From: Gnetum montanum
Taxonomy: Eukaryota; Streptophyta; Gnetopsida; Gnetales; Gnetaceae
Assembly: GCA_015680685.1 (NCBI GenBank)
Contig: MNCI01016355.1
Span: forward strand, 188,339-252,338
Length of the DNA stretch: 64,000 nucleotides
Direction of reading: 5' to 3'
The notes under the pieces were generated by a model that was not told the DNA's origin, did no database searches, and saw only the letters and a program-made list of their open reading frames with translations. The first letter of the stretch is position 1. Each line of letters begins with the position of its first letter. Below are positions 34,372-46,300 of the stretch, in pieces. The position numbers and the translations under genes were made by a program.

Positions 34372-34650
34372 AGTATTTTGACCAATCTTTCCTCTCAAAG
34401 TTAGGCCTTGTGTGGTTTGAGATAGAGACTTGCAATGTTGATGGTTGGTTGGTTGTGGCAGGGGCCTTGGGTTGATTTTTTTTATTCCTATGACATCTTA
34501 TTTTCTTTGGCCACAATGGTTATAGCTACATCATTCTACTTTTGCCTATCCTTGTCCTTCCTTGTGTGTTGATTCTTGTATGCTACATAGGCAAGGTAAT
34601 GGCTTGCCTCAACAACATCCTTTATGTTTTTGATTTGTGAGAAGGCAAGG
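34372..34650 (-). pseudogene. gag: Element F gag, left fragment
   Basis: Minus-strand continuation of F's gag beyond the insertion of E. Reading from 34650 it gives LAFSQIKNIKDVVEAS, YVAYKNQH and, toward 34380, RPNFERKDWSKYS. This parallels E's own gag (AFS, DVAEASKDLA, RPNFRCKDHSKY at about 49340-49070). F's protease, pol and 3' LTR are absent because the sequence meets A's gag at about 34372. Confidence 0.78.
34646..34650 (-). other. Left target-site copy of element E (CAAGG)
   Basis: Pairs with CTTGG at 52972-52976, only 3 of 5 bases alike. On F's strand the flanks are CCAAG on one side and CCTTG on the other. The F gag frame continues properly across the insertion if CCAAG was the original site, so two substitutions in the left copy explain the mismatch. 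Confidence 0.5.
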
Positions 34651-35949
34651 TGTAGCGAACGAAAATATCGGAGGCTGCAACAAGACACAAAGATCTCTTC
34701 AGTCACATAGTCTTTACCCTACTTCCACATGAGGGCCTACTAGGAATGAAGGTGGGGTGCCCAAAATGGTCTTCTCGATCAAATTGGGACTTACAAGTGT
34801 TATGACAAAATAGGAGTCAAGGGGGACACTATTTTTTACGATGTCCACAATGTCTGCAGGTGTGAGCATAGCAAGGATTTCAAACATGATGTGAAGTATG
34901 CTAGGAAATGTACAATGGTGTTGTAGTGATGTGCAATGATGTCTGGTGGTGTCCCAAATTACTAAGGGTGCTCAAGTGTCAATGCCAAAATGCCAACTAC
35001 TGAATGAAATTGCCAACCCATAAAACGTGAAGCACAGTGGTATTTATAGGATTAAGGTTAGTGTGAATTGTGGATCAAGTGTCATGTGGTAGAGGGGTAG
35101 CTGGGACTATGCTCCAAGACTACCAAATGGACCCTGTAAGACTACTAGACTATGACTATGCTACCAAGACTACAAATGAAAATGCTGAATAGACCACAAA
35201 GTACCTAAAAATAGTGCAAAATAGTGTAATTTTGGAGACTACACTCCAAGACTATGCTACCCACTCCCTTAAGTGGGTGCTAATGAAATACAAATTGCTG
35301 ATCTTACTTGCTGAAGGAATGTTGGAGCTAAGATGCAATTTAGCATTGAGTTCTTAAAGCTTTTGAAGGTAGTTTTGGTAGATTATGTTTACTACACTCT
35401 AGAGCATAGCCCCCAGAGTTAGGAAAATCTTACCAGAAAATGATGCTCTATGTAGGCTACACTAGCTATGCTTTTGAGTGTAACCCTAAAGGTGTGAGTG
35501 CAGCCATGATACTTGGAAAAATTGGCAAAGATGTTTCCATGCAAACTACACTAACTACGCTCTAGAGCCTGTAGGGAGCGTAGGCTTAGAAGTTAGAAAA
35601 TTTGCCAAACTATTTCTTCCATCCCATACATGCTCAATAGCCTCTAGCTTGGCACTTAGTAAAATTTGCAAAACTAGTCATTCCAAGGCTGACTACGCTG
35701 GCTACTCTCTAGAGTGTAGTCCTAGTAGGGTAAGTGTAGTTAGGACACTTAGAAAAATTTGCAACTCTTATTGATACTGAGAGAAATTTTGCAAATCCTA
35801 ACTGTTAGTATCAATTACACTGACTACACTCTAGAGCGTAGTCCCAATAGTGGGAGCATAGTCTCAACACTTAGATAAAATTTTCCAAGTTTTGACACTT
35901 GGCCAAATCTTCAATTAAGACCCAAGAGCCCAAATTTGGTGGTGTTTCA
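34651..35949 (-). repeat. 3' LTR of element E
   Basis: Ends TGTAGCG...GTGTTTCA on the plus strand. TATA-type TATTTATA at 35041-35048 (minus-strand TATAAATA). U3 (35380-35890) holds about five tandem, diverged units of roughly 75-110 bases, each with CTACACT-N-CTACACTCTAGAGCRTAG and AACACTTAGAAAAATTT. Confidence 0.9.
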
Positions 35950-35966
35950 TTGGCTCCTTTTTGTTG
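35950..35966 (-). other. Polypurine tract of element E
   Basis: Minus-strand CAACAAAAAGGAGCCAA abuts the 3' LTR. Confidence 0.7.
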
Positions 35967-37430
35967 ATGTCTGGAGGAGTGGCCTGAGAGACATTGACAA
36001 AGAATGCAAAACACCACAGTAGGCCCAGCACTAACATCACTTGTTAGTACTCAACCGGATGTCACTTCACCATGCTCGAGAGTGCTAAGAAAAATGGTAG
36101 GCTGTATGCAAAAGGATGTAAGGATTGTGCTAAGGGATAGAAAGGGAGTGAAATGCAAATGGTGTGAAACTAAAAGATGCGACACCAAGAAAGACTTGTC
36201 ACCAAAATAATGACCTCTCATTGGAATGCTTGTAAGAGATTCAATGCCCATGATGCTAGAATGACTTGCCCTTGAAATTGTAACCTCTCGTCAAAGTGCT
36301 TATGGGAAGGTTAATGCGGATTTAGGATTGGACCGATTGCAAAATTGTAGCTCTGCTAACTTTGCTTAGGGACATGTTTTGCTCCATTTTCTCTTTTTTG
36401 TGTTTTTTACTTTTGTGACTATGAGGTGAACTTGCTTTAAGTTCTATACATTGTGAGATGCCAACTACAAGATGCTTTCATTAGGTGGACTACATGGCAT
36501 CTAATGGGCTTTGCCTTAGTACAACCATGTTGCATTTGTAGGATAGGTATTTCCTCCTCAAGATGAGTTGCATTACATCCACTTGGGCTTTGACTAGCCT
36601 ACAAAAGCTCCCCATAGGACGAGTTGTGTTATGTTTGCTATGGGTTTTGTGATTAACACAAAGAGGGTGCCATGTGCATCAAAGAGGTTGCAAGCTTGGT
36701 GATGTAGAGGAAAGTAGGGAAATGTAAGGTAAAATGGATGAAGGTAAGTGGGCAATAACGAGGTAATAGGGATGTGCAATCTTGAGTGGTTTAGCTAGCC
36801 CAATTATGCACATCAAAGCAATGTGATGTCTTGCTGCTACAATGAGATGTGTCCCTACATGACCGCCTCTGGGGCTTCATTCTACAAACACAACATAGAA
36901 AAAATAAGAAAACAACCACAAAAAATGAGATAAGAGCAAACTGCTGGCTATGAGGGTGTTGAAAGTGCCATGAGTGCTAGATCAATTACAAGAGCTTGTA
37001 GCACTAGTGTAGGAAAACTAGTGTAAGTGCCAGAGTGAGAGAGCTACAAAAGCTCCAACAACCACACCAGAGGCAAGTACTTAACCAATGGCAAGAGCCC
37101 AATAGAGTAGGTGAGATGGTCAGGGCCTTAATGCTACCACTACTCCAAAGGGTTGTATTAACTATGAAGGCTCCAAAATAATGAAATACCCAAGGCCAGT
37201 AATGCTATCGATGTGGCCTAGGGCTAATACTGCTGGTAACTGTGGTAGGAGCTTTGAAAGGTCAGTAAAATTCCCAAAGGTATTTTCGAAGGATCAGAAA
37301 CATGTCAAGGGCAATGACGTTGCAAATGTTCTAGAGGCCTCTCTTGATGACATGAACTTCATTCTAGAACTGCAACACCCTACCTCACCCTACGCTTGAG
37401 GTGTGGGTAGATGACAGAGGATCGGAACTA
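35967..37430 (-). other. 3' spacer of element E
   Basis: Between integrase/repeat array and PPT. No pol homology is seen. Open plus-strand frames at 36004-36210 and 37181-37399 show no recognisable similarity. The second (rich in Lys, Asp and Val) could be a remnant of another antisense coding block but cannot be supported. The composition resembles the flanks of the antisense unit at 43-47 kb. Confidence 0.5.
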
Positions 37431-37439
37431 TTCGCATTT

Positions 37440-37910
37440 GCTTATTTGTAGAACTATGTGTTGAGCTTTGTGTTGAGATATGAACCTAGTTTAAGGTCCT
37501 GGTAGACCACATGTTGTGCTAGTTTAGGGTCCTAGCCAATCGTGCACCCAATTTCAGGTCCTAGTAGATCATGATATGCTAGTTTATAGTTCTAGTAGAC
37601 TACTGTGTGCTAGTTTAACATCATAGCAAATGGTGGATGTTATGCTAGTTTAACATCATGATGCAAGAACAAGCTATGCTAGTTTAAGCATCATGGTGGA
37701 TGAATGCTGTGGATGCCAGTTTTGGTATCATGGCCCAAAGATAATCTATGCCAGTTTATAACTATAATAGACTATTGTTATGTTATTTTAGCATCATAGC
37801 AAATGTGTTGTGCCAGTTTATAGTCATAGTGGACTATGTTATGGGTGCTATTTTTAGTGTTGTGACCCAAGGATGATCTATGCCAATTTATAGTCATAGA
37901 AAACTCTTGC
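37440..37910 (-). repeat. Degenerate tandem array 1 in E
   Basis: About 12 diverged copies of a 35-45-base unit with the plus-strand core TGCTAGTTTAACATCATAGCAGA, also seen as GCCAGTTTATAGTCATAGTGGAC. The same unit recurs at 41380-41565 and 47190-47530, always in the same orientation. Confidence 0.75.
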
Positions 37911-37929
37911 TTACCTTGCTTTATCATTG

Positions 37930-38910
37930 ATGAGGTGCTATGTACTAGGCATAGTACAACTTTAGGTATGAGTGATTTACCAAATTGGAAAATTCATTGT
38001 CATCATGGTCAACAAGATTAAATGCTCCATTGCCATAAGCCTTGACAACCAAGAAAGGCCCTTCCTAGTTGTCTGAGAATTTGTCCATAAGTTCACTAAT
38101 GGCCTTGAGGACCAAGTCCCCCTCCTTGATTAGGCATTGATGCTAATTGTGATGGTGCTTTTACATTGTGTTTGCTGGTACCACTTGATTTAACCAAGCA
38201 TCTGCATGCGCTCCTCTATCAAGTTATGGTTGATGGTTCTTAACTCATCATTCTAAGCCTCATTTATGAATCTTGAGAGGATTACATGGAGTGACGAGAC
38301 CTATAATTCAAGAGGCAAGATGGCTTCAAATCCATAAACCAAATTGTATTGCATCTTACCTATTGCAGTTCGTCATGTTCTATGGTAGGCCTAGAGTGTG
38401 TAGATCAATTGCTCATGCCATTGTCATTTGCCGCTACTAAGCATCTATTTTAAAAGATTGATGATGACTTTGTTTATGGCCTTTACTTGGCCATTTTCCT
38501 ATGGGTATTAGGATGACAAAAAGGAATTTTTGATTCTAAGGCATTCACAAAAGGCCTTAGTCCTAACACTGCTAAACTATGGCCCATTGTCTGTAACTAT
38601 GGTCATGGGTAAACCAAAATAAGACACTATGTTGTTAAGTATGAATTTGTAAACCTATTTCAATGTAGTTCTCCTAAGAAGAATAGCTTCAACCCACTTC
38701 ATAAAATACTTTGTGGTAGTTATAATGAAACTATGCCTTGCGGAGGACATAGGAATTATTAGTCCTATGATGTCCAACCCCCAACGTTGGAATGGCCACG
38801 TGATCTGTGTTGTATGTAGCTCAATGAGTGGCACATGCATGAGATTTACATGCCATTGACATGTATCACATGTCTTAACCTTGGAAATGCAATCACACTC
38901 CATATAATGC
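37930..38910 (-). pseudogene. pol: Integrase of element E
   Basis: Minus strand: KVKTCDTCQWHVNL (zinc-binding Cys pair, about 38870), then ITWPFQRWGLDIIG (about 38790, first catalytic Asp present), FIITTTKYFMKWVEA, IVTDNGP (about 38600, second Asp present) and ENGQVKAINK (about 38490). In the last block the position of the catalytic Glu reads Lys, as a G-to-A change would give. FEAILPLE-type sequence follows at about 38320. The open part 38903-38655 is the best kept; the rest has stops and frameshifts. The order and the WGxD box are typical of Ty3/gypsy integrase. Confidence 0.87.
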
Positions 38911-39099
38911 TAATAGTAGCCTAAGCATCTAATCTTTGCCACCATCATCCTAGATTTCATGTGGCCTCTATAGAGTCCCTCATGGACTTGTTCGACAATC
39001 GTCTACACTTCACTGTCACTAACGCATGTCAGTAGTATGCCATCATAGGATCAATGACATAAAGTTCCATCACCCATGATGACATACTACCATGACTTC

Positions 39100-39960
39100 C
39101 TTTGCACTACATCCTTTTGGACAATGGTTAGATGTTGCGAAGGTTAACCCTATAGAAGGTATGACTTAATATTGTCATACCACTCTACTATGTGGGTCAT
39201 GCTTATTGTGGCTATAGATGTAATGTTGGTTGTTTGTGTCATAAGCACAGTGTAATCTGCCACTATGGTGGGCAATGCACGAAACATTGTAGGTGCAATG
39301 CTTAAGGCTAATGTAGCTAATGCATTGAAAATGGACTTTTCATTGTGAGGGATATGTTGAACATTAGCAATTGCAAATTGCTTGAGTAGGTGCTTTGATA
39401 AGTCACAGTAAGGCTTCAAGTGTTGGGATTTGCAAGTGTAAACCTTTGTGACTTAGTTGATGACTAATTACGAGTCTCCTCAAATTTCTAGGTTTTATAT
39501 TCCTAGGTCATGAGGTACTAAGATACCTCTTAGGAGACCCTCATACCCTACCACATTGTTAGTGCATAGAAATGCAAGGTGATATGTGAAGGGTCAAATC
39601 TCCCTGAAGGGGAATGTGATTACGGNCAACATGCAATGTGATTACTCTCGTAAATGTTCATTGTAATGGCTCAAAGTACATTGCTCTTGTAGATAATGTT
39701 TACTTGGCTATGGAAAAGATAATGCCTTCACTTCTTAAGTGTGAAGACTAAGGTGAGGCAAGTCTTTTTCACATCCTTGTACTTTAGTTCGTAGGCCATT
39801 AATGCATGGCTTAGGTAGTACATGAGGACCTCTACACCATCATCTTACTTTTGACAAAGTAGAGAAGTGATGGACACGTCTGAGGTAGCAAGGTAGATGT
39901 AGAATGGTTTATCTCCTTGCAAAAAGTAGACCATTGGAAGTTGAGCCAGCTCTTGTTTAA
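39100..39960 (-). pseudogene. pol: RNase H region of element E
   Basis: Reading on the minus strand with frameshifts: PFYIYLATSDVSITSLL (about 39905-39855), VLMYYLSHALMAYELKYKDVKKTCLTLVF (about 39830-39745, quoted as separate blocks MYYLSHALM and YKDVKKTCLTLVF), then RHYLF. This is the RT-RNase H connection and RNase H core of the Tat lineage. The open stretch 39419-39150 (LLKQFAIANVQHIPHNEKS, NALATLA) matches the part before integrase. One unresolved base lies at 39626. Confidence 0.75.
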
Positions 39961-41225
39961 GGTTGTTGAATACCACTTAGCCATGAGCTATCCACTCAAA
40001 GTGGACTCCCTATTTGAGTAAGTGTTGCATTGGCTACAACTTGTCGGTTAACCATGTGATAAACCATCGTATGAATTGAAATCTATCTTGTAACCCTCGT
40101 AACTCCTTAAGGTTGGCCGGTGGTGCTATGTTGATAATGGCCTTAATCTTATCAGGGTCTATGTGTATGCCTACTTCAGATCCTATGAAACCTAGCATGA
40201 AACCTATCTTAATGTCAAAGACAAATTTCTTAGGATTTAGCCTAAGTTCATGCTTCAAACAATGTTTAAGCATAAGGTCTAAGTCATCTACATAATTCTA
40301 TGATGCCTTGGATTTAACCGCTATATCATCAATGTAATCATTAAGCAGACCTAACAAGTAATCACTAAAGATGTACATCATGGCTCGTTAATAAGTCACT
40401 CCTACATTCATGAGTCCAAAGGGCATCATGGTGTAGCAAAACATACCAAAGGGGTCATGAAGGTAGTACTAAGCTAGTGCTCTAGGTTGATCCAAATCTG
40501 GTTGTACCCCGAGAACCCATCCATGAAGGATAACAAGGCATGACCAGTCGTAGTATCAACCAATTGGTCAATACTAGGTAATAGAAAATCATCTTTAATG
40601 GTTGCCTTGTTAAGGTCCCAAGAGTTTGTGCAAATGTGTATACTTCCATTTTTCTTAGGAATAATGATGATGTTAGAGACCCAGTCAGTGTAGTCAATGG
40701 ACCAGATGAAACCAACTTTGTACAACTTAGTGATTTCATCATGAACTACCAATGCCACCCCAGACCTAACCTTGTGGGCTTTCTGCTTGACTAATTTCAT
40801 GCTAAGATTGAGGATTATGTGGTGTTGCACTACGTGAGGATCTAGGCCTAGCATGTCTTCATAGGAACATGCAAATGCCTTGATGTTATTGTTAAGCACT
40901 TTTGTGATGTTTTGGGGATGTTCAAGCTCTAACAAAGAACTAAGTTTCAATGTTTTTACCTCACCACTAGATGTTGCTACAAGGACTTCAATAAGGAGAT
41001 CCTCAATGACATCACCTGCCTCTAGATTTAGAGCCTTGACTAGATAGTCTAGCCAATCTAGTAGTGCCTCTATGGATGTTGTGTATGCATTATAGGCTAC
41101 AAGCTCAAGGTCTAGGCATTGAGGATCGATGCATTACGTAAGATCACTATGTGGCCCAGTGAGGACCAAAGGCAAATGAAGATGCTCCTACATAGACATG
41201 TTGTAAATCCTGCAATAGTCCTGTA
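39961..41225 (-). pseudogene. pol: Reverse transcriptase of element E
   Basis: Minus strand, open from 40950 to 40474: SYEDMLGLDPHVVQHHI, VKQKAHKVRSGV, YTDWVSNIIIIPKKNGS, WDLNKATIKDDFLLPSIDQL and LLSFMDGFSGYNQIWI, then a stop. A second block (40273-40034) has KHELRLNPKKFVFDI, LGFIGSEVGIHIDPDKIKAI and LKELRGLQDRFQFI, the RT thumb/connection. The xxDD catalytic box between them (about 40330) lies in a frameshifted stretch. The sequence style (DPxVVQHHI, KKNGSIHICT, MDGFSGYNQI) is that of Tat/Ogre-type elements and differs from the Athila RT of G. Confidence 0.87.
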
Positions 41226-41379
41226 AAACAAACAAAAAATGTCAAGCTACACTTGTCTTAATGAGAGCAATATGCACAGTTAAGAAAAACAATGTGATAA
41301 AATTTTCCCTAAGTATCTAAATATGATTATAAAAGTAAGGGATGTATGGGTCGATTTTAGGCCTCAACAAGCCATAGGA

Positions 41380-41565
41380 TTGCCAGTTTAAGGTCTTAGT
41401 AGATTGTTGGATGTCTTGTAGTGAATGTTTGGGTACTAGTTTAACATCATAGTGAATGGATGAAATGATAATTGAACATCATAGAAGATAGTTAGATGCT
41501 AGTTTAACGTCATAGCAGATGGGTGAATCACCAATTTAACATCATGGCAGATGGTAATATGCACT
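41380..41565 (-). repeat. Degenerate tandem array 2 in E
   Basis: Four to five copies of the CTAGTTTAACATCATAGYRGATGG unit, directly 5' (in element sense) of RT and at the far edge of the spacer that carries the antisense unit. Confidence 0.72.
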
Positions 41566-43383
41566 AAATTCATCATTGAGGTAAGGCTGGGCATGTTTGA
41601 AAAGCAAAATTGACCTAGGCACCAACTGGGCAATGAGAAAAATTCATAATTTTTCTAAGTCTAGAGTATGCTAGAAAAATCAAAAAAATTTCTAACTCTG
41701 GAGACTACAGTCATACTTGGCTATTCTTGACATTATTGAGTATAGTAATGGGTAGGTAAAAATTTAAGCGGTCCCTAGGGATATATAAGTGTATTTTACC
41801 CTTAGTGAATTTTGTCATTGCCAAAGGTAAAAACAAACTTTGTAGAGCATAGCGCAGCTATGAGGGCGTAGTCACCAACATGTTGCATCGAAGTGGACAT
41901 TAGCACCTCGACTTGGCCAACATGGATGAGAGTAAGTGAGTCCTAGGATGCCTACCATGTGCATGTGTGGAGGAGAGGAGAGCTTTTCCGACTACCAGAT
42001 ACCCCTACCTATGCTCACCCCCTCTTTTGTGTTACTTTGTACCTCTTTTAATTTCATGCACTTAGGTTTTTTTGAGGGTATCGAGGTTTGGTAGCTTGTT
42101 GTGGTAGGAACCACTACCATCATGGTCATTATGGCCACACAATAGGGGAGGGCACATGCATGGTGTTTGTGGTTTGCAAATTTTTTGTTTATTTTTTCTT
42201 GTATCTTATGTGTTGCCTAGTAAGGGTTCACACTACATTGGCCATGGTAGGCTGCAGGCTCATGGAAATCTTACTTTATTGTAAGCATGCCAGGTGAGAG
42301 GTTAGGTTTCCAGTGGTAGCCCTAGGGTTGCCACTTACATAGCCAAGGTGCAGTGGGCTACTATTGCAACACTTCTGAATTTTTTTATAACCCTCTACCT
42401 ACGCAGGGTAGGGATGAAGGCCTACAGCCATAATTTATTTTTCATTTTCATTTGTTATAACCATGGGGGAAAAGGCATAGATGAAAGCAATGGCTAGCAT
42501 GGCTTATGGCAGTAAGCAGTCACAAAAAGGGTCATTTCTTGTTCTCTAATTTTTAAATTTTTTTAATGCGCAGGTAGGGGCCATGTATGTTGATAGTAGC
42601 TACGAGTGACTACTGCAGAGTAGGGATGGAGCAGAGTATTGGGTAGTGTTTATTATTATTATTTTCCATTCTTTTGTTGCTACATGTGGGAGGGAAGGGG
42701 CAACAACACCAGCAACGACCAGGGCAAGATACCATGGGATGGGGAAATGACAATAGGAACAAGGGTGTCGATGTTTGGATAGTTAGTAGCCCCCTTTTTT
42801 CTTTTGAGATAAAATTTTGGATTTTTAGGATAGAAATTAAAAATTATGAAAATTCAAGGCTACACTCCTATATTTTTTCTTGAAATTTTTGAAGTTTCTG
42901 GGGGCTATGGTCCCCAAGGAGCATAGCTGATAATTAGAAATTTTTCTACATTTTTGGACTATGCTCCCGAAGGTAGCCCAAAGTTAGAATTTTTTTGGGA
43001 TTCCCTAGACTACACAGTTTGGAGTTAGAAAAAATTTAGGAAAATTTTCTTAAATTTAAAAAATGCCAATGATGCTAAAAACTGTAAATTGAAACCAGAC
43101 TACTAAAACATGCAAACTGAGATAATGCAAAACATGCACACATCCAAAACAGAATGTTAATGCTATGCTAACATGTTGTACCTTAATGAGTACCAGGTGC
43201 GTCAAATGTGTATGTTGATGTCTTATATCCATGGGACCCAAGGGGCCCTAGGATATATATTTTCTAAGTTATGCTACATCACACTAATTTTTGCTAAGTG
43301 TAAGCTAATGTGTTTCTCTTTTTTCCTTTTGCCAAAATGCATCTATTACATACTAACATTGTGTTTCATTTGTGTGACCGCAG
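41566..43383. other. Spacer upstream of the antisense gene in E
   Basis: No recognisable coding block. It contains diverged copies of the LTR U3 motif (CTAGAGTATGCTAG at about 41662, GGCTATGGTCCCCAAGGAGC at about 42902, ACTATGCTCCC at about 42958) and short plus-strand open frames (42088-42297, 42674-42883, 43173-43394) without similarity. A promoter or first exons of the plus-strand unit could lie here; none can be proved. Confidence 0.45.
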
Positions 43384-46300
43384 GGTGTTGCTAAAGCCAA
43401 TCTTGGTGGTTGTGGAGTTGGTCAACATCCTTTGCTGCATGAGCAAGTCTATGCCTAAAATTCCTACCCTAAATATGAAGTTGGGTATTAAGCAATATGG
43501 TCTCGGCCAGGGGCATTCGAGTTCCTGGCATTCCTGCTACAGTAATTCAATCTGACCATGTGGTCACACCTAGCAGCAAAGGCTATGGTCGCCATCACCA
43601 AGACATTACTGCCTGGGAACAACCAGGACATACTAAGGTTCATGTTTGATGAGCCCACAATCAATGATGATAGAGTAGGTGGTTTGAGGTAAGTCCCTAG
43701 GGGCTCTTGTCCTCTATCCAGGATTTGGAGGATGCTAGAGTTTTCTTATTAGAGCAGAAGTAACACCCTCTTCATTGCTCTATGTGTACAAATGATGTTT
43801 CAGAATCTACCTACCATTGTATACTGCGTAAGAGGGTAAGTGTTCCTATGATTTTATGTTATGTTTCTTACTATTGGCCTATGCTAGATTTGCTAACTAC
43901 TAAGTGCTTATGCTTTATGCTAGATTTAAAGTTGATGATCAAGGGCTCCACGATGACCTAAACGCTCTTGCCTTGACCCACACCACCCTAGAGATGCTCT
44001 CCTCTAGTATGAACTTTCGAGAAGCTGTGATCGAGCAAGTGGGAGAAGATTTAAAGAAATACTCCACCTGGTACCTAAAGGCATTCAAGCAATGCAAGAT
44101 CCTTGATTGGCTTAATGAGGAATGGGCTAGTAGCAAGCCCAACTTTGAGGAGCTAGTTGCACCACCATAATTGCCACACACACCGTTTGTTCCATGTAAG
44201 TGCTTATTGCTTGACTTTTAAGCTTGCTCATATGCACTCATTGGTTTGCCCTTGCATAATGCTAACATTAATTTTCCCTATGTTATAGCGACAGCTACTT
44301 CAGGAGAGGTGACGATGATCACCATAGGTCACAACAAGGACACACTCATAATGAAGTATGGTGATGTAGAGGGGGCATAGCATTGGTTGTGCCATCGAAC
44401 CTTAGAGGCGTTGACCAATCAACTCACATGTGTTGGGTTAATGAACATTTTCTTGGCCCTTAGCCTAAGCATTCCAGTGGCCAAGATGGTCACCATTATA
44501 AACTCCTTTAGTAGCAATGCCCGCCGCTTCCCACCTACGTGCATGGAGTGAAGTTAGTCCTAGACCTCAGTGATGCCTTCTTTGCTAACCTCTTTGGTGT
44601 CCCCTCTAAGGGCCTATTGGTTATTGATAAGGCTAGCAAAGAGGTGGACTGCAAAGAAGAGATCGAGGAGTGGCTAGGAACCACCCAATCTCATAAAGGC
44701 ATCATGGTTAAAGACGTGTGTGCATGTTGTCCAAGAGCTCTACCCTCTTTTTGTGCTCATGCCTTTCCAAAGTTTCTCTCCAAGGAAAAATCCTTGGGGT
44801 GGAGCAGACATGGGTGATGAAGGAGGTATTAGAGGAGGACACAAGGTTTAACTGGGCCTCCTTTCTCATCATCAAACTACAAGCCAAGATCACCAGACTT
44901 CGCTACAACCTCTAAGCAAGGTCTCACATGCACTTCATGTTCCTCATAGCATATTTGCAAAGGTTCACAAAGTTCCTAGTGGTCTATGATAGGGGGCACT
45001 GTGTAGTGTAGAATTGTGAGTAGCTGTTCAAGCCTTGGATCAAACACTTGTTCACCACCACTTGCATGCAAGACCCCCCTAAAGGGATCGATGAGTCATA
45101 TTCAATTACAACCAAAGGCCATCTTGGAAGGTTACGACCATACTATTCCTATGATAATGTAGGTGAGTGTTCCCGATGTAAACAAGGGCAACTATTACAC
45201 TGTAGAGATGGTGGGACCTTCCAAGAAAAATATCAAGATGCCACACCCAACAGAGGAGACTGCCCCTACAGTTGGATAGGCTAACACCAAGAATATCTAT
45301 CTCAAGATACCCACTTTGTGCACAAATGTTGCAAGTTAGTTCATGTGTAGATGCATTTGTTTCTAAATTTTATATGTTTATAATTTTATGTTTTCTTGCT
45401 ACATTATGCTAATGTTATTATGTTATATTTTTGAGTTAGGTGGGAGGGCTGCCAAAGCAGTGGTAGCGATAGTAACAAAGACAATCCCTCCTCAAGATGA
45501 GGAGGAGGAGGCACCCAGGGAGGAGCTACACGAGGCCACGGAGACCTTTTAGTAGTTTGATGTAGAGGGGCTATTCCACCTTGACAAGGGTGATTTTGCT
45601 AGCCTCTTTAATCATGTGTAGCTAGGAAATCCCCTCACACTCACTCCTTAAGGCTTTCTTGGTAAGCACTTTATGTTGCCATCTTCTTTGCTCTTTTGCT
45701 CTTGCATCTTTGGCTCTTTAGTTGTTGCTAAACATTGCATCATGTTGGGTTATAGACTTGGATGTTCCTACCAGTGATCCACCACCCATGGTTACCCACT
45801 ACATGAAACTGTGTGTTGAGACACTAAATAAATTCACCTTCATGGAAGGCATAGTTAAGGACATGGTGGACCACATATAGTAGGTGGATCTCGAGCTTAG
45901 TATGCATGTTATTTTGCTTACGTTGCTTTACCAATTTTATACTTAGTTTGTGGCTAATGTTGATTTTCTTGTTACATGCTAAGAGGTTCTAAGCTTTGCT
46001 AAGATCTGAACTGAGTGGCCAAAGTGAATGTTGTTCCTGAGTATCCCCCTGAAGTTGAGTAAGTACCTCACTGTGCGTCAGAGGTAGCTAGCAAGTGCAC
46101 GCTTTCCAGTGAAAAATCATTATGAAGCTGCAAGTACTTGAATAAGCACCTGTGGAAACATGTGCATGAGCTTTAGGAGACAGTGGTGAGCCAAAACAAG
46201 AAGATTAGGGACCTTTAGGCCTGATATGATTTCTTGGCGACTCAAGCAAGGGGAGATAGTACCTACCAGATCACAAAGATTGACAATGCCAAGTACTAGT

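Noticed and set aside
34179-34398. Minus-strand hydrophobic Phe/Leu-rich frames
   Set aside because: Shadow of the Asp/Glu/Lys/Arg-rich stretch of A's gag.
37440-37910. CRISPR-like array
   Set aside because: Units are diverged, have no unique spacers, and the context is a plant retrotransposon.
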